Source of the DNA: Apteryx mantelli
Lineage: Eukaryota; Chordata; Aves; Apterygiformes; Apterygidae
DNA: 64,000 nt
NCBI RefSeq assembly: GCF_036417845.1
Contig: NC_089979.1
Span: 119,941,415 to 120,005,414, forward strand
Direction: 5' to 3'
The notes under the pieces are model-generated. The model was not told the origin of the DNA. It saw only the letters and a list, made by a program, of their open reading frames with translations, and searched no databases. The translations under genes were made by a program, and so were the position numbers. Shown in pieces: positions 1 to 12,700 of the stretch (position 1 is its first letter; every line of letters starts with the position of its first letter).

Positions 1-2079
1 ACCAGCCCTGCTTGTGTGTGTAAATGCCTAAGAAGTGCGGCGTGACTGACGCGCAGCACTGCACAGGCATGGGGTTTTGGCACAGCGCTCTGGAAATTTA
101 GGACATATTCCAAGATTTCTGTTCTCTTCATTTTTCACTGTGTACGTCCACAATTTCAATTATGTCCAAAAATATCATTGTAAAACAAAAATTTAAGGGG
201 GGGGGGGGTGAGCTGAGTCCAGTCCCTAAGTTAGAAATGATGGATGCCTTGGTTCACCTGTCTTCGGTCACGGTGTGCGTATGCAGCGGGAGGCTGCCTC
301 TCATTCCCACGGCCCTTCATGGGCAACCTCCTGCCACCAGAGCTGTTTTCTGGTAGCTTTACAGCCCAGCTCCGAAGCCACAGAGCCCACAAGGTTTTTG
401 CAAGGAACAAGATTAAGCAGTGTTTATATAAGGACATCTATTAATTTGGAGACAAGCAAGCTTCCCCTTCCTCTTTCTTTAGTTGATTAAGCAATTCCAG
501 TTGAAAATTTTGACATATCCACACGCTGTTGTGCAAATGGTCAGCTGGAGGTCGGCGTCTGGCATGGGGCATTTCAACCCCCATGAAGGCAGGCCAACAA
601 AAACTGCTTGAAAATGGAGTTACTGAACTAAAGGTGCTGTGTAACTTCAAGTCTATTTACCACACTACTGATAACTGTCATGCAATTAATGTAAATATGG
701 TTCAAACAGTTACTGGCACATTTCAGCCTCATCAGTATTAGCGCTGCCTCTCGTTCGTGTTCAAGTTATCACGGCTGCCTGGTACTGTGCAAATCTGTCA
801 AGACATTTTCGGAACTAATCCCTTTCCCATTAACCATTATGCTTTTGGCTTGGCTGTTCCTAAGCTACCCTAAGCCCTTTTTAATTTCGTGACTCTCCCA
901 TATCATTGTCTGAATCACTCATGAGCCAAGAGCCCTGTGAGGTATTGCTACTCCCTACTGCTTACGTAGTACTTATCCCTCAAGGGTAACTGGTAGATAA
1001 CAAGGAGTATAGACACAAGGCAGCTTAAACACCTCCATAGAGATGTGAGCTCGCCAACTTCTGGCGTGTGCTGGCTTTCGCTGTCACCCCTGGGCAGCCT
1101 GCACAGGACCGATGCACCCCGTGGGGAGCCTCGCCGGAGCCCAAAATTGTGCAGAGGTCAAACGGCAAAAGCAACTGTCAGCTTGCAGAGGGGCAGAGTG
1201 CTGCCCTCCAAGTTTATCGTGCCCCCAAGGCACGTGGCAGCTCTGCAGGCAGAGCTGGCTCCTTGCCCCAAACCTTCCCTTGGCTCTTGCTTTTTATGGG
1301 AAAACCAAATTCTCAGAAAAAACTTTTGCAATGGTTCACAAGTGCAGACTCCCATAGGAGGCTGATTAATGACCATTGTGACGTTATTCAGAACTAATAT
1401 TTGAGGGGAAGTATGTTGAATCAGCCTCAGTGTCCTGAAGAGTCTCATTTCCCGGTCCTTTGGCATCCCTGAGACTTTGGGGACCTCAGCAATTTGGGGG
1501 ACCTGAATTTCAGCACATTTGGTTCAATTCCACCTTGATTGCACATGCCACATTTTGAAAGGAGCAATTAAAGTTAAATAATTAGTTAAAGATAAATAAT
1601 TACCGTTAATTATTATTTGGTAATTACTAAGGATGTGTTCAATGCTAATACAAGGCCAGTCCTTGGCCAGAGGGAAATACACGGAAATAAAATCCCAACA
1701 GTGAGGACTAATTTCTAGGCTGCCCTGGGCTAGCAGCGGGCTGCCTGGGAGCGCCATTTCCGAATGTGCCTCGGCGAGTAGCAACGTCTTCATCTGTTTG
1801 CTTGAGTGTATCACTCGCAGCCGTTGGTAAGACCAGGCTGACAGCACAGAAAAGAGGTTCCTGTCCACACACCGGCAGGAAACCAGGATTAGGGAGACAG
1901 CAGCATGGGCGTTGGGGCTAAACCTGCAAAACTGCACCAAGGCAGTTGGGCTGAATCTAGGGGCAGGAAAATCCTTCCCTAGGAGTCTCCGTGGGTAGCT
2001 TGACACTGATGTTACTATTACCACCCTAGTTGCTATTATTATTATTATAATGCCTGTGACAATGAGGCGTTGTTGGAAA

Positions 2080-2345
2080 TAACCCAGGAGCGGACCCCGC
2101 TTGCGCAAGGCGCAGCACAGCCTGCAGCACGCAGGCATCGGTGCCGCCCCGGGGCTGGACACCTGCAGGGAGAGGGGCCACCCGGCCGCGGTGGCGGCGT
2201 GGCGGGACGCGCTGCCCCCGCTGCACCTCGCGGGGCTGTCGCAGAAGCAGGGCTGCAAGCCCGGCGAGGAGACGCGCAGCGGCGGAGCCGGCCGCCCCCC
2301 CCACCGCTCTGCCTGCTGCCGGCTGGCAGGGCAAGAGGGCAGGTG
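2080..2345. other. GC-rich, CpG-containing patch
   Basis: This block is much richer in G+C and CpG than its surroundings, with runs such as ccggccgcggtggcggcg. It could be a small CpG island or an old regulatory element about 1.3 kb before the first recognised TGM4 exon. No TATA box or splice donor ties it to a transcript, so a role as the TGM4 promoter is only a guess. Confidence 0.4.
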
Positions 2346-2723
2346 ACGGGCCAGCAGGCACTGACTTGCAAACTGGCGAAATCCCAGCCGGCTGTTTGCT
2401 GAGTAAACAGCTCTGTAGGCAGGCAGGCGGCGGAGAGGAAAGGCAGATATCCTCGCGCCGCAGCCACCGCTCAACCCATGGGCTCCCGCCAGCTGCCCTG
2501 CACCCAAGGGCCACTGCAGAGCAGAGACGTCTCGCACACATCCTTGCCATGTGCCTCCATGACCAGTGGCTGCAAGGCCAAGGACGAGGCGTACATTCGG
2601 CCCTGGCCCTGGCTGGTTTTCCCGCATGCTCACAGCGACGAGGGCTCATAACTCATCCCTTTCTGCAGGGACAGGGCTGGTCAGGGCAGTACTTTTTGCA
2701 GACACTTGTCTACTCTATAGGGT

Positions 2724-2756
<33 letters not shown>

Positions 2757-2819
2757 GTGTATATGTATATATGTATACTCATATGCATATGTATATGTAT
2801 AGCTTTTTCTATAGCAGTT

Positions 2820-2868
<49 letters not shown>

Positions 2869-2878
2869 GCACACACAC
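2724..2878. repeat. Compound TG/TA and CA microsatellite
   Basis: A TG then TA alternating run (about 2724-2802, with TATG variants) is followed after about 20 bases by a CA run (about 2822-2863) and a degenerate ATATGCACACAC tail. Open frames through it are repeat artefacts. Confidence 0.95.
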
Positions 2879-3593
2879 ATGTTGCCTCCTGTCAAAGAAA
2901 GCAGGAAGAGGAAAGTGCATTTTCATGGGGATGAAGTCCGAGATGGTTCCCGTAGGTGCCTGCTTCACAGCTGCAAAGAAAATGCTTGCATTTGTGTTTT
3001 TATGTCGAGGCAAATTTTACCTTGTGGTAAAGCAGCTCCTCTGCGTCTCAGGAGAGCAGTTCATGGCTGTTGCCTCCTCTGCAGCACGTGCACAGGTCTG
3101 GCACTGGGTGGATGTGAGGGTGGCATAAAGCCATCACTGCCTCCCCTGGCCCCAGGCCAAGCTTTGGGGCAGGACCCACGTGCCCCAGGCATTGCTCTAA
3201 CTGGCTACCAATATTTCAGTTTAGCAAACCCAGAGGAATTTAAAATATATGCTTGATCTGTGCCCATGGAGTTTGGGTGTTGATCATTTCCATTCCCATC
3301 AGCTTTCTTGAAGGCCATGGTGTTGGAGGATCATTTCTGGCCAACGTGGCCTCCCTCTCCGCCAGCATCAGGTGCTCACTGCTCAGGGCAGGAGCAGGGA
3401 GGTCATTGCTGGTTGTGTTACACCACCCTTTGCTTGCAGAGATCCTTGACGTGGTTTCTTACGAGATCGCTGGACACTCACAGACATTTCTGTGACCCAC
3501 AAAGCTCCATTAAAGAGACTAAAAATTGTCTTTACTGCACAATTTCACACTGAACCTTTTTCTCTTTCTCCCTCTCTGCCGCTGGCTTTCTAG

Positions 3594-3773
3594 GGACCCA
3601 GCTGAAGGTCACTGGGGTTGATTTCCTCAAAAGCCAGAACATGCGCCTGCACCACACTGATGCGTACGACAACCAAGGCCTGGTGGTGAGGCGCGGACAG
3701 GACTTTCAGCTGAAGCTGACCTTTGACAGGGACCTGAGTGCCACCGACTTGGTGAATCTGCTCGTCAGCATCG
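3594..3773 (+). CDS. TGM4: TGM4 coding exon 2
   Basis: The acceptor is ttctag and the donor gtaagt. It starts with two bases completing a codon from exon 1 and ends with one base. The translation includes [13 protein letters not shown] and [15 protein letters not shown], the N-terminal beta-sandwich with the RRGQ motif shared by transglutaminases. Confidence 0.93.
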
Positions 3774-6700
3774 GTAAGTGGGTTGCTCACCCGCAGTGAG
3801 GGGACGCTGGGCAAAGCAGGAAAGGCCCCATGTGATTCAGGTGCGCACAGCGGCACAAGGTAGCACCTTGCTGCCCATCTGCTTGCTCTGGTCATTAGAT
3901 ACTGCAGCGCTGTCAGCTCATGTGGCTCTCTTGAGTTTTTTGTTGACTTTGTTTCCAGGGAATAAGCCGATGCCAACCCTGGGGACCCAAATGTCTCTGA
4001 ACCTGAGGTCCGGGAAGGACTGCAACGGGTGGCGTGCCACCATCATCACGTCCTCCAACAAAGAGGTAGAGCCAGTGGATGGATGCACTGCTCCCACATG
4101 GGTCAACAGCAGGGGGAAATAGCACCGCCTCTGCTGGGAACAGAATAAATTCTCATGTTTCAGTCTTGCTGTCCTGATAATTTTCCATGAGCAGCATTAT
4201 CCTATTTGATTCACTGCTCTGCCACTGCATACACAAGAGCTACCCCATCCTTGGCCCTTACCCTTCTCCCCACGGCCCAGACCGTCATGGTTACAGGCCT
4301 CAGTGCTTGTGCTAGCCTCACGTGGGTTTGTTTGTGCTGTACCTGTTGCTATCATGAAGGATCTGCCATCCCCACCTTGTCTTCTCCCTAGTGCCTGGTG
4401 GCTGTGACCAGTCCGGCCGATGCCATTGTAGGAAAATACTGCCTGAAGGTGATAACGGGGTCAGACACTTACAAGCCTGAAAATGATGTTGTCTACCTTT
4501 TGTTCAACCCTTGGTGTCAAGGTAAGGAGAGTGATCTAGCAACCACGGACTATGATTACTGTTGCCGGAGACCATGCCAAGGGGAACTTTTCCTCACACT
4601 TTTCCTCCCCTCTTCCCTGGTACAACTATTTTTCTCCTTAAAACACTGCAAGCTCTGTCCTCATGGAGCCAGCAGTAAGGTGACAATTGCAATGAGCTCC
4701 TATTCTCTCTGCAGTCCACACAGTCCACTATGCATAAATGTTTATTCAAAATGAAGCATTTTTCTGCTATAAAACAGTAGTCTTATAGGAATAAAATAAA
4801 GAGCAGTCTTATAGGTGATTCTTCCACAATAGGAAGAAAGGTATGAGTATTGGTATGGTCATCATCTGATGTGATTGTTACCAGCCACCAGCTCCCACAG
4901 TTTTACTTGCCAAGGAAAGCTTCCTAGAGCATGTGTGTGACAATCAAGTAATATCTTGTGGTTTTTTTGCTCAAGTGGATACTGTGTTCATGGCTGGCAA
5001 CGCCGAGAAAAACGAGTATGTGCTCAATGACACAGGATGCATCTATGTCGGATCAGCAGACTACATACGCAGTAGACCTTGGAATTTTGGGCAGGTAAAA
5101 CATAGCTACCTTGTCTGCATTATTACTGTTATTCTCTCTTGGGCTTTTGTTTAAATGAATCAGACCGATGAACAGTTTAAGCTCAGGAGGAACCCAAAGC
5201 ACTTGAATCATCCTACCAGTTTCACTGGGAAGGCTCACCTGCTTAGAGTAATCCCTATACTTAAGTGTTTTCCTTAGCCATGGCTTGAGAGTAGAGTTTA
5301 ATATGTTTATAATCACATCATGAGAACCTCTTGAAGGATATGGAAATTAGGAATAGAGCATTTCTGACTAAAAAGAGTCCCTTAAGGAATCCTCTCTTCT
5401 CTAATGTTACTGATTATTGATTGCAGCAAAACAATTGCTGTTAACAAAGTAAGGAGCTTTGGAGAGTGTTAACAAACAAAAAGTCTGATTCTCTACCTGT
5501 TGCATCATTATCAGAAAAAATAGAGGAAAAAGCACTATTGGAGGTTGTTATTCTCTACTTGGTACCTTCACTAACAGGTTGGTGTATTGATAGGTGCATG
5601 ACACAACCTGTCCCCCCTCTCCAAAAGGTCACTCCTTTGTGATTCCTCCAGAACAACTTCAGCAGAGTGGAATAGGAAACTCTCTCGGGCTAGATAAGAG
5701 GTGGATGCCGGAGCAGGTCTAATGGCACCCACAGAAACCACAGAGGAGCACAAACAGAGCATCCAGCACACTATCTAGACAGACTCAGAAAATGCTGGGG
5801 GGGGACAGGGGTTGCCTTTTCAGATTTCTTTTTTGTTTTTTTTGTTTTATAAATCTGTGTTTTCAAGCTGCAAGATAAAGCAAAGTTCAGCAAAGGTCTC
5901 CATGCTAACACCTTTTTAACACCCTTAACACCTTTTCCACAATGTGGCAAAAGGTCATTGTTCATAGGGCTGTTCCTATCCTAATATTTATTCTGCTGTT
6001 AAGCAATGAGAATTGATATTGATATTCTCTCAAGCTTCGTGACTTAGGATGTTTGGCATCTCTATGAATTGGGCCTAAGGGAACTTTATCAGCAATTGCT
6101 AATGAGGAATCTCCTGCTGTAATAATCTGCATTTGTGTACCTTTTTTTCTCAGGGTGTATTTTGTACCTGTGTCAATAGACTGGATACCTTTGGGTCTCT
6201 TAAATTTTCATTATTCATGTGAGTAATTTGCAAGACTTCAGGGAGATGACGTAGGTAAATTAGGACTACTCGTAGAAGTAAAGAGTGTTGGGTCAGGTTC
6301 CAGCTATGTTTGCAAGACACGTGACACAGTGTGTCTTGCACAGTTTCCCTCCAAGGTGGTTTTTCATCTAAGCCCTTCCTAGAAGAGAACAGCCTTGGAA
6401 AGCACCAGAGGCTAGAGAACTAGGTTCATTCAGCATCATAAAGCAAGTTTAGAAGTTAGGACTAGTCAGATAGTTTCCTCCAAGTATCTAAATAGACATT
6501 GTAGTGATGGAGCAAATTCTATTTTAGAGCAGTATGTAAAAATGTTTCCACTTTCCCTCCAAAACAGTTTGAGGAGTTCATCTTGGACTGCTGCATGTAT
6601 CTGCTGGACCAAAGCAAACTCAAGCTAAGTGCTAGAAGGGATCCTGTGGCTGTGTCCAGAGCCATGTCTGCTTTGGTACGGCTCCCTCGGGGAAGTGCTT

Positions 6701-9700
6701 TGCCACTCCAGCTTTCCCTCCTCCTTATTTGCTCTTCTCTCCCTGGGGCTTTGAACATCATTTTGGGACAAATCTGCAATGGGTTCCTTTGGGAAACTGC
6801 AAGGGACGAGCCAGAGGAAATTTGGGGCAGAGGGAAGGGATGAGCAAAATAAAGCATCTCCCCAGCTCCTAAGCTCACAGTGCCAAGGGCTGCCCTCCTC
6901 CGGGCAGCCTGCAGGCAGGACCAGCACTAGGGTTACGTTTCAGGATGGAGGCGGCTGCTCTCTGCTGTAGCATCCTTTCTGGGACCCTGGGGTTTAGGAT
7001 GCAAAATGCAGCATGCACTACCACTGCCCTGAGCAGCAATGCTGTCTCCCACTCTGAATTTCACAGTGCAGCCAGCCAGTGCTGGCAACCCCTTGGGGGG
7101 TTGCAGGGCAGGAGTGCACATGGGGAAATGCAGGCTGGGGAGGGACCTCGAGGTTTAAGACCCATTCAGCCTCATCCCTGAATTTGTCCCCTCTGCGTGT
7201 GTGTGTCCATGTGTCACAGGTTAATGCCAACGACGACAGAGGTGTCTTGGTTGGGAACTGGTCAGGGGGGTACACCTGCGGGACCTCCCCTCTGAGGTGG
7301 ATCGGGAGTGTCTCAATTTTGCAGCAATATTACAAAACAAAGCAGTCAGTGCGTTATGGTCAGTGTTGGGTCTTCTCAGGAGTCCTCACTACAGGTAAAC
7401 AGTGAATTGTCTCCCTTGTAATTGTCCTAATTCCTGTGCAAGTAAACCTAATTACTGCACCCTCCCTGAGTACTGGGGTGGCAGGGAAACCTCTGCATGC
7501 CCTTTGGGCATGATGTTTTGATTATGGGACTGGAGCATCTCTCATATGAGGAGAGGCTGAGAGAGCTGGGACTGTTCAGCCTGGAGAAGACAAGGCTCAG
7601 GAGGATCTTATCAATGTGTATGAATATCTGATGTGGGGGGAAGTAAAGACAACGGAGCCAGACTTTCCTCAGTGGTGCCCAGTGACAGGACAAGAGGCAG
7701 TGGGCACAAACTGAAGCCCTGGATGGGTCCATCTGAGTGTAAAAAAACACTTTTCTGCTGAGTGGGTGACTGAGCACTGGACCAGGTTGCCCAGAGAGGT
7801 TGTGGAGTCTCCATCCTGGGAGATTCTCCAAAGCCGCCTGGATACAGCCCTGTGCAACCTGTTCAAGGTGACACTGCTTGAGCAGAAGGGTTGGATGAGA
7901 TGATCTACAGAGGTGTCTTCCAGCCTCAGCAGCTCTGTGAGTTCATGTTTTGTCTGTCTCTCACAGTCATGCGCTGCTTGGGGATCCCAGCCCGGAGCGT
8001 GAGTAACTTCGATTCGGCACACGACACACAGGAAGACCTGAGAGTTGACATTTACGTGAATGAACATGGAGAACCACTGAAAAAACTGTCATTCGACTCC
8101 ATCTGGTAATTGTCAAAGAGGGCTAACACACTTGCCAGCCTTCCCGCATTGCACCACGCACGCTGCGTGTCCCAGCCCTGGCAGGCTTTCCTTTAAGGAT
8201 TTCCCTTTTGCGTGGGGTTTGCTGCCCAGGAGAGACAGAAATCCTGGGGTTTTCTACACTCAAATCCCCATTAAACCAGCCCTCTAGGAGGATTAAGCAG
8301 AGGTGTATATGTTGGAGGTATATATTATACCACAGTGAGCCAGTAATCCTTTTTTTTTTTTCCTTTCCTTTTCACCCTAAACACATCCAGGAACTTCCAC
8401 GTGTGGAATGATGTGTGGATGAAACGGCCAGACTTGCCAGCAGGATACGACGGCTGGCAGACGATTGATTCAACCCCTCAGGAGCGAAGTCACGGTAGGA
8501 TCTGCCTAGGAAGGCCCTTCTGTGACTCCTGGAGGAGGGAGGGACGTTTCATATGACAATTAGGGTCCCTGATCAGCAAAGTCCAGAGCTCCCCTGTGCC
8601 TCTCCAAGCACTCAGGCAGTGCTGTCCACCAAACAAATCAGGGGATGGAGGGAACAACATTTCTCAGCAGGCAGAAAACCAACCCTGCAGGACACTGTCG
8701 GGACATGAATGCCATTTCAGAGGCGAGAGCCCACAGCTGGAAATCAGAGCTAATTTCTGTCCCGGCCATCCCCTTGATTTGTTTGGTTAACTTGAGCACG
8801 GGCAAGGTCCTGTCCCTGTCCCTCAGTTTCCCTGTCCGTTATTACCGCTCAGAGAGTGGAGTTAAAACACATGGATTCACGCCAGGAAAATATTTTGAGG
8901 GCCTCAAACACTGGGTGCAGCTGAAGAGCAAAGTAGGTTTTCCTTCTCTTTTTTGCTTTATTGTTTAGTGGTCACACAGACACTTCTCGGTGCAGTGCCA
9001 GGTGCTGTGTCACAGCCCGGGCGGAGGGCTCTCAGGGCCTGAGCAAGGCTCATCCATTGCCTTGCCGTCCCCCAGCCCAGGGCACCCACACAAAGCCAAG
9101 GTGCAAGGAAAAGTGCAGCAGCACCATTAATCATTGCGGGGACTTTTGCCTAGGGCTCTAGACAACCCTGCAGAGAGGAGCTGCAGCTTTCCTGCGTAAT
9201 GACACTTTCTATAAAGCTTTCCCAAGGAGGTCATGAGTCCATTCATTTCTAAATGAGAGGAAGTCCTGCCAAAATTGGCCACTACCCTCCCTGCACAAAT
9301 GGGGGGAATCTAGAGACAGGAAGGGGAGCACGACTCTCAGAAGGTCAGATATTGCCAGGAGGTCCACTCAGGTGCCCAGACTCAGTGGACTCCATCACAG
9401 AGCTGTGACTTTCAAACCCTAAGATGATTATGGGGAGAAAAAAACACATAAAGGCTCTTATGAGACCTTTGCAGTATGTACCTTTGATACAAGCACGGTT
9501 GGTCATGCAAAAAAAACAACAAACAGCTATTGTAGAAAGTAGGTCTTTTGGAGTTCATAACTGTATTAAAGGAGTACTAAGAGTCAACTACCATGGCAAC
9601 AAGTTCCTGCTCTGGGGAAGAGGGATTGGTGGGTGGAATAAAAGTTGGAGGCTCTGCTCATCTTTGAAAAAGTGAATGACACTCAACGCACTTTCTAGGT

Positions 9701-12700
9701 ATTTTCCAGTGCGGTCCATCTCCACTGAAGGCTGTCCAAGAAGGGGATGTGTATTTGAACTTCGACTGCAAGTTTGTGTATGCAGAAGTGAATGCTGACA
9801 AAGTCTTCTGGTGCGTGAGGAAGGTGAACGGCAAGGAGGAGTATATCAGAACAAATGTGTATGCCAATGCCATCGGCAAGAACATCAGCACAAAAGCTGT
9901 GGGGCAGAATAGGCGGGAAGACATCACCGCGCAGTACAAGTACCCTGAAGGTGACTGCCCCCATCCTATAAAATACTGCCAAAGAGAAGACCCTTGGCCA
10001 CATACATCATGCCACAGCATGTTATTCCCAGGAGGAAAGTGCAGGGGCAGCTGCAATGGCAAGCACCAGTGTAAGGCCTGGGGGAGGCAGCTCTGCTCCT
10101 GGGTACCGTCCTGCCTGCAGTGGCAAGTGACACCTATGGGCTGCTTTCCAGGGAGAGGTGCAAGCAAGCCTGCAGGCAGCGAAAGAAATGGGCTGAGCAA
10201 CAAACCTAGTGTGGTCTGGCTCACGGTTGCTTCATTTCTTTCCTTTTAGTCTTTCCAATCCTCAGACCACATTAGGAAAAAAAAAAAAGAAATCCCTTCT
10301 CCACGGTTCTCCCTGCCTCAGACCCAGACCTGATGTACTAGAGTATTAGACCCTTCCCAGTGAGGAGTGGGACATTTGCAGGCTAGAAAGCTTAAGAGCA
10401 TCCATCCTGTAAAAGTGTCTCCTTCAAGCAATTCCTCCAGACCTTCATCAGTCCAAAAAGCTGCAGTTAGATCCAGTGGTAGTGTAAAACTACCTGAGTC
10501 TCCTGAGCTGAGACAGGAGGCAAATGGGGCCCCAACATCCTCTCTGTGCAGCAGCAGAAGAATAAATAAAGGGAAGGTGGCTCTGGGTGAGGAGACTGAG
10601 ATACACCTGATCACCCATGTTTTTCTTTCATCCAGGCTCACCGCAGGAAAGGAAGGCCATGCAGAGAGCTTCCTCCTTCATCTCAAGAAATGGATTTGGT
10701 GCACGCTTCGCTTCAGCCATTGTCCCCAGGGCTCGGTTCCAACAGGATGTGCACCCCTGGTCTAGGTGCCAGGATGAGGTGCTCCCCAAGCCTGAGGTCC
10801 AGCTTGAGATAACCAGCAAAAAGCCTTTGTATCCTGGTAATCCTATTGATCTGGGCATCACAGTGAAGACCTCTGCTCCCACAAGCTGGACCATCAATCT
10901 TACCACCTCCTGCCACCTGCAGTCCTATATTGGGCAAATTGAGGCCAATCTTGGATCCATCAAGGAGACCATCAAGCTTGAAGGCAAATCTGGTAGGCAC
11001 AGAGATCTCAGCTATGTTCTATAGATTATTTATTGTGACAATCTTTGATTTTCCTAAAGCCAAGGTGCAATGGCTCCACTATAGGTCAGTCCATGGCTCT
11101 GTATAGCAGAAAGAGAAGAAATTGCCTACCTGTTACTTACCTCTCTTGTGACTGCATTTGAGAGTCTTAGTCATTGACTGGGATTCCTGTGCTGTGGCAG
11201 GGATCAAAACATGGAAACAGCCCCTGCCCCTGCTGCAATTTTAGAGAGATGGCTAGAAATACATCTCTCTGATCTGATGATAGACATTTTCACTGTGTGG
11301 GTGAGGTGTGCCTGTGTGTCTCGCTCGCATCACGCACAGCACGGCCCTGCAAGCATTGCGTAAGCATAAGAGCATCAAAGAAAGACAGCACCACAGCCCC
11401 AAGGTGTGGCCCATCCATATCGGTCAGATCCCTCACAAGACTGAGACGAGCTGAAAATGTCAGCCTTTTTTTTCTTGTTCTTGCTGCTGTAACATTGATG
11501 AGCTGATTGTGGTTTTGATGACTCCGTTATTTTTGCAATTGAATTCTTTGCCCCCCAAAATTCCAGCCTATGGGCTGCCAGCATAACTGATGCCTAGAGC
11601 TGTTTGCTGTTCACTGTGCATCTCTGAGCTACCTTGGTTGCATTTCTGATCCCCAGCACTGTGACTGAAGTTTGCTAAACAAGAGAATAGTGAGTGATGA
11701 ATAATTAGCAGCTCGTGCTCGTTCCAAGAATGAGTCACTCATGAAAAAAAATTTTTGCTGCTGGTGGTTTCTGAGCGTTTTCACACATGTACTGTGGCTG
11801 TCAAAATGCAGCAGGATAGGATACAAGGTCAGCTACGTACATTTGGAGATAAGGAAATTTAAAGTGAAAGGCAAGCAGCTAATTTTAGAGCAGCACTCAC
11901 TGTCTTTCAGCCAGTGCCTCAGAGAAACCCCAGGGGAAGTGCGCTTGAATGCACACACACAGATGTTTCTCAGCTGCCTCAGGGGCAGCTGGGGACAAGG
12001 ATGGGCTGAGCCAGGCTGTGGAGACACCGCACACGAGGCAGAGCTGGTGCCTGGTGGGGAGAGAGCGCAGGCCCAGCCGGCCCTTCGCTGAGATGGTGAC
12101 CCCTCATCCCATGTCCCACCAGCACTGCAGGCGTTTGCCAGCAGAGCCAGCTTTGCCACCCAAATTCCTCAGTGCATGATAGAGCTGCGCTGTCGCGTAT
12201 TCTCTCCCTGCAGAGATGGAAGTTCCTCTGAAAATAGCGGCTGACAAATATGTGGGGAGGCTGGCCTCAGTGGGAGATGAAGATCTCATCAAAGTCATTG
12301 TCATTGCCGAGATCGAGGGAACGGATGAAAAACTCGCCAAGGAGACAACGCTGATCTTCCAGTACCCCCCCATCACTGTCGAGGTGAGACAGCATGCAGC
12401 CAGGCTTCCTCTGGGAAGAGGGTGGAAAGTCCCATTACCTTTAACACCAAGGTTTCCCAGCAAAGGTTTCCAAAAGTCGGAAACACACTCAGCTCAAAGC
12501 TTGCAGAGCAGCCACATTGTGTAACACGAATACCAGAGTTTCAGGAGACCAGATGCTGGATGTGGGGAGTCTCTGAGGCAAACAGCCATGTCCTGGCATG
12601 TTCAGAGTTGAGGTTTTATTTGGCCATTATTAAGGTTGAAAGCGGTCATGAAATTAAGACTTTACTGTGGTGTGTGAAATTGGTTGGCGGGGGCTGTTAG

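Larger units (their letters stand above)
1..3593. other. Upstream flank of TGM4, no gene recognised
   Basis: I see no exon in this stretch that matches a known protein. It probably holds the TGM4 promoter and its short first coding exon, but neither could be placed with confidence. Visible contents are a G-run near 198-207, an AT-rich patch with four TAATTA motifs at 1579-1626, an (ATT)n run near 2033-2048, a GC-rich patch at about 2080-2345 and a compound microsatellite at 2724-2878. Long open frames here follow GC bias or the microsatellite and have no domain I recognise. Confidence 0.6.

Noticed and set aside
236-280. ATG-ATG-GAT-GCC start resembling the Met-Met-Asp-Ala start of human TGM4
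   Set aside because: No donor ends the segment one base into a codon, as exon 2 requires, and it lies 3.3 kb away. The four-residue match is likely chance.
1524-2633. 369-codon open frame on the minus strand upstream of TGM4
   Set aside because: It spans the GC-rich patch, has Ala/Arg/Pro-rich low-complexity composition, includes an (ATT)n-derived Ile run and has no domain I recognise. Other frames of the same block are equally open.
2141-3256. 371-codon open frame on the plus strand
   Set aside because: It is built from the GC-rich patch and then reads through the TA/TG/CA microsatellite as Tyr-Ile and Thr-His repeats, a composition artefact.
8645-8968. Open frame in TGM4 intron 9
   Set aside because: The flanking exons 9 and 10 join in phase without it, it has no transglutaminase similarity and it has no proper acceptor and donor pair.
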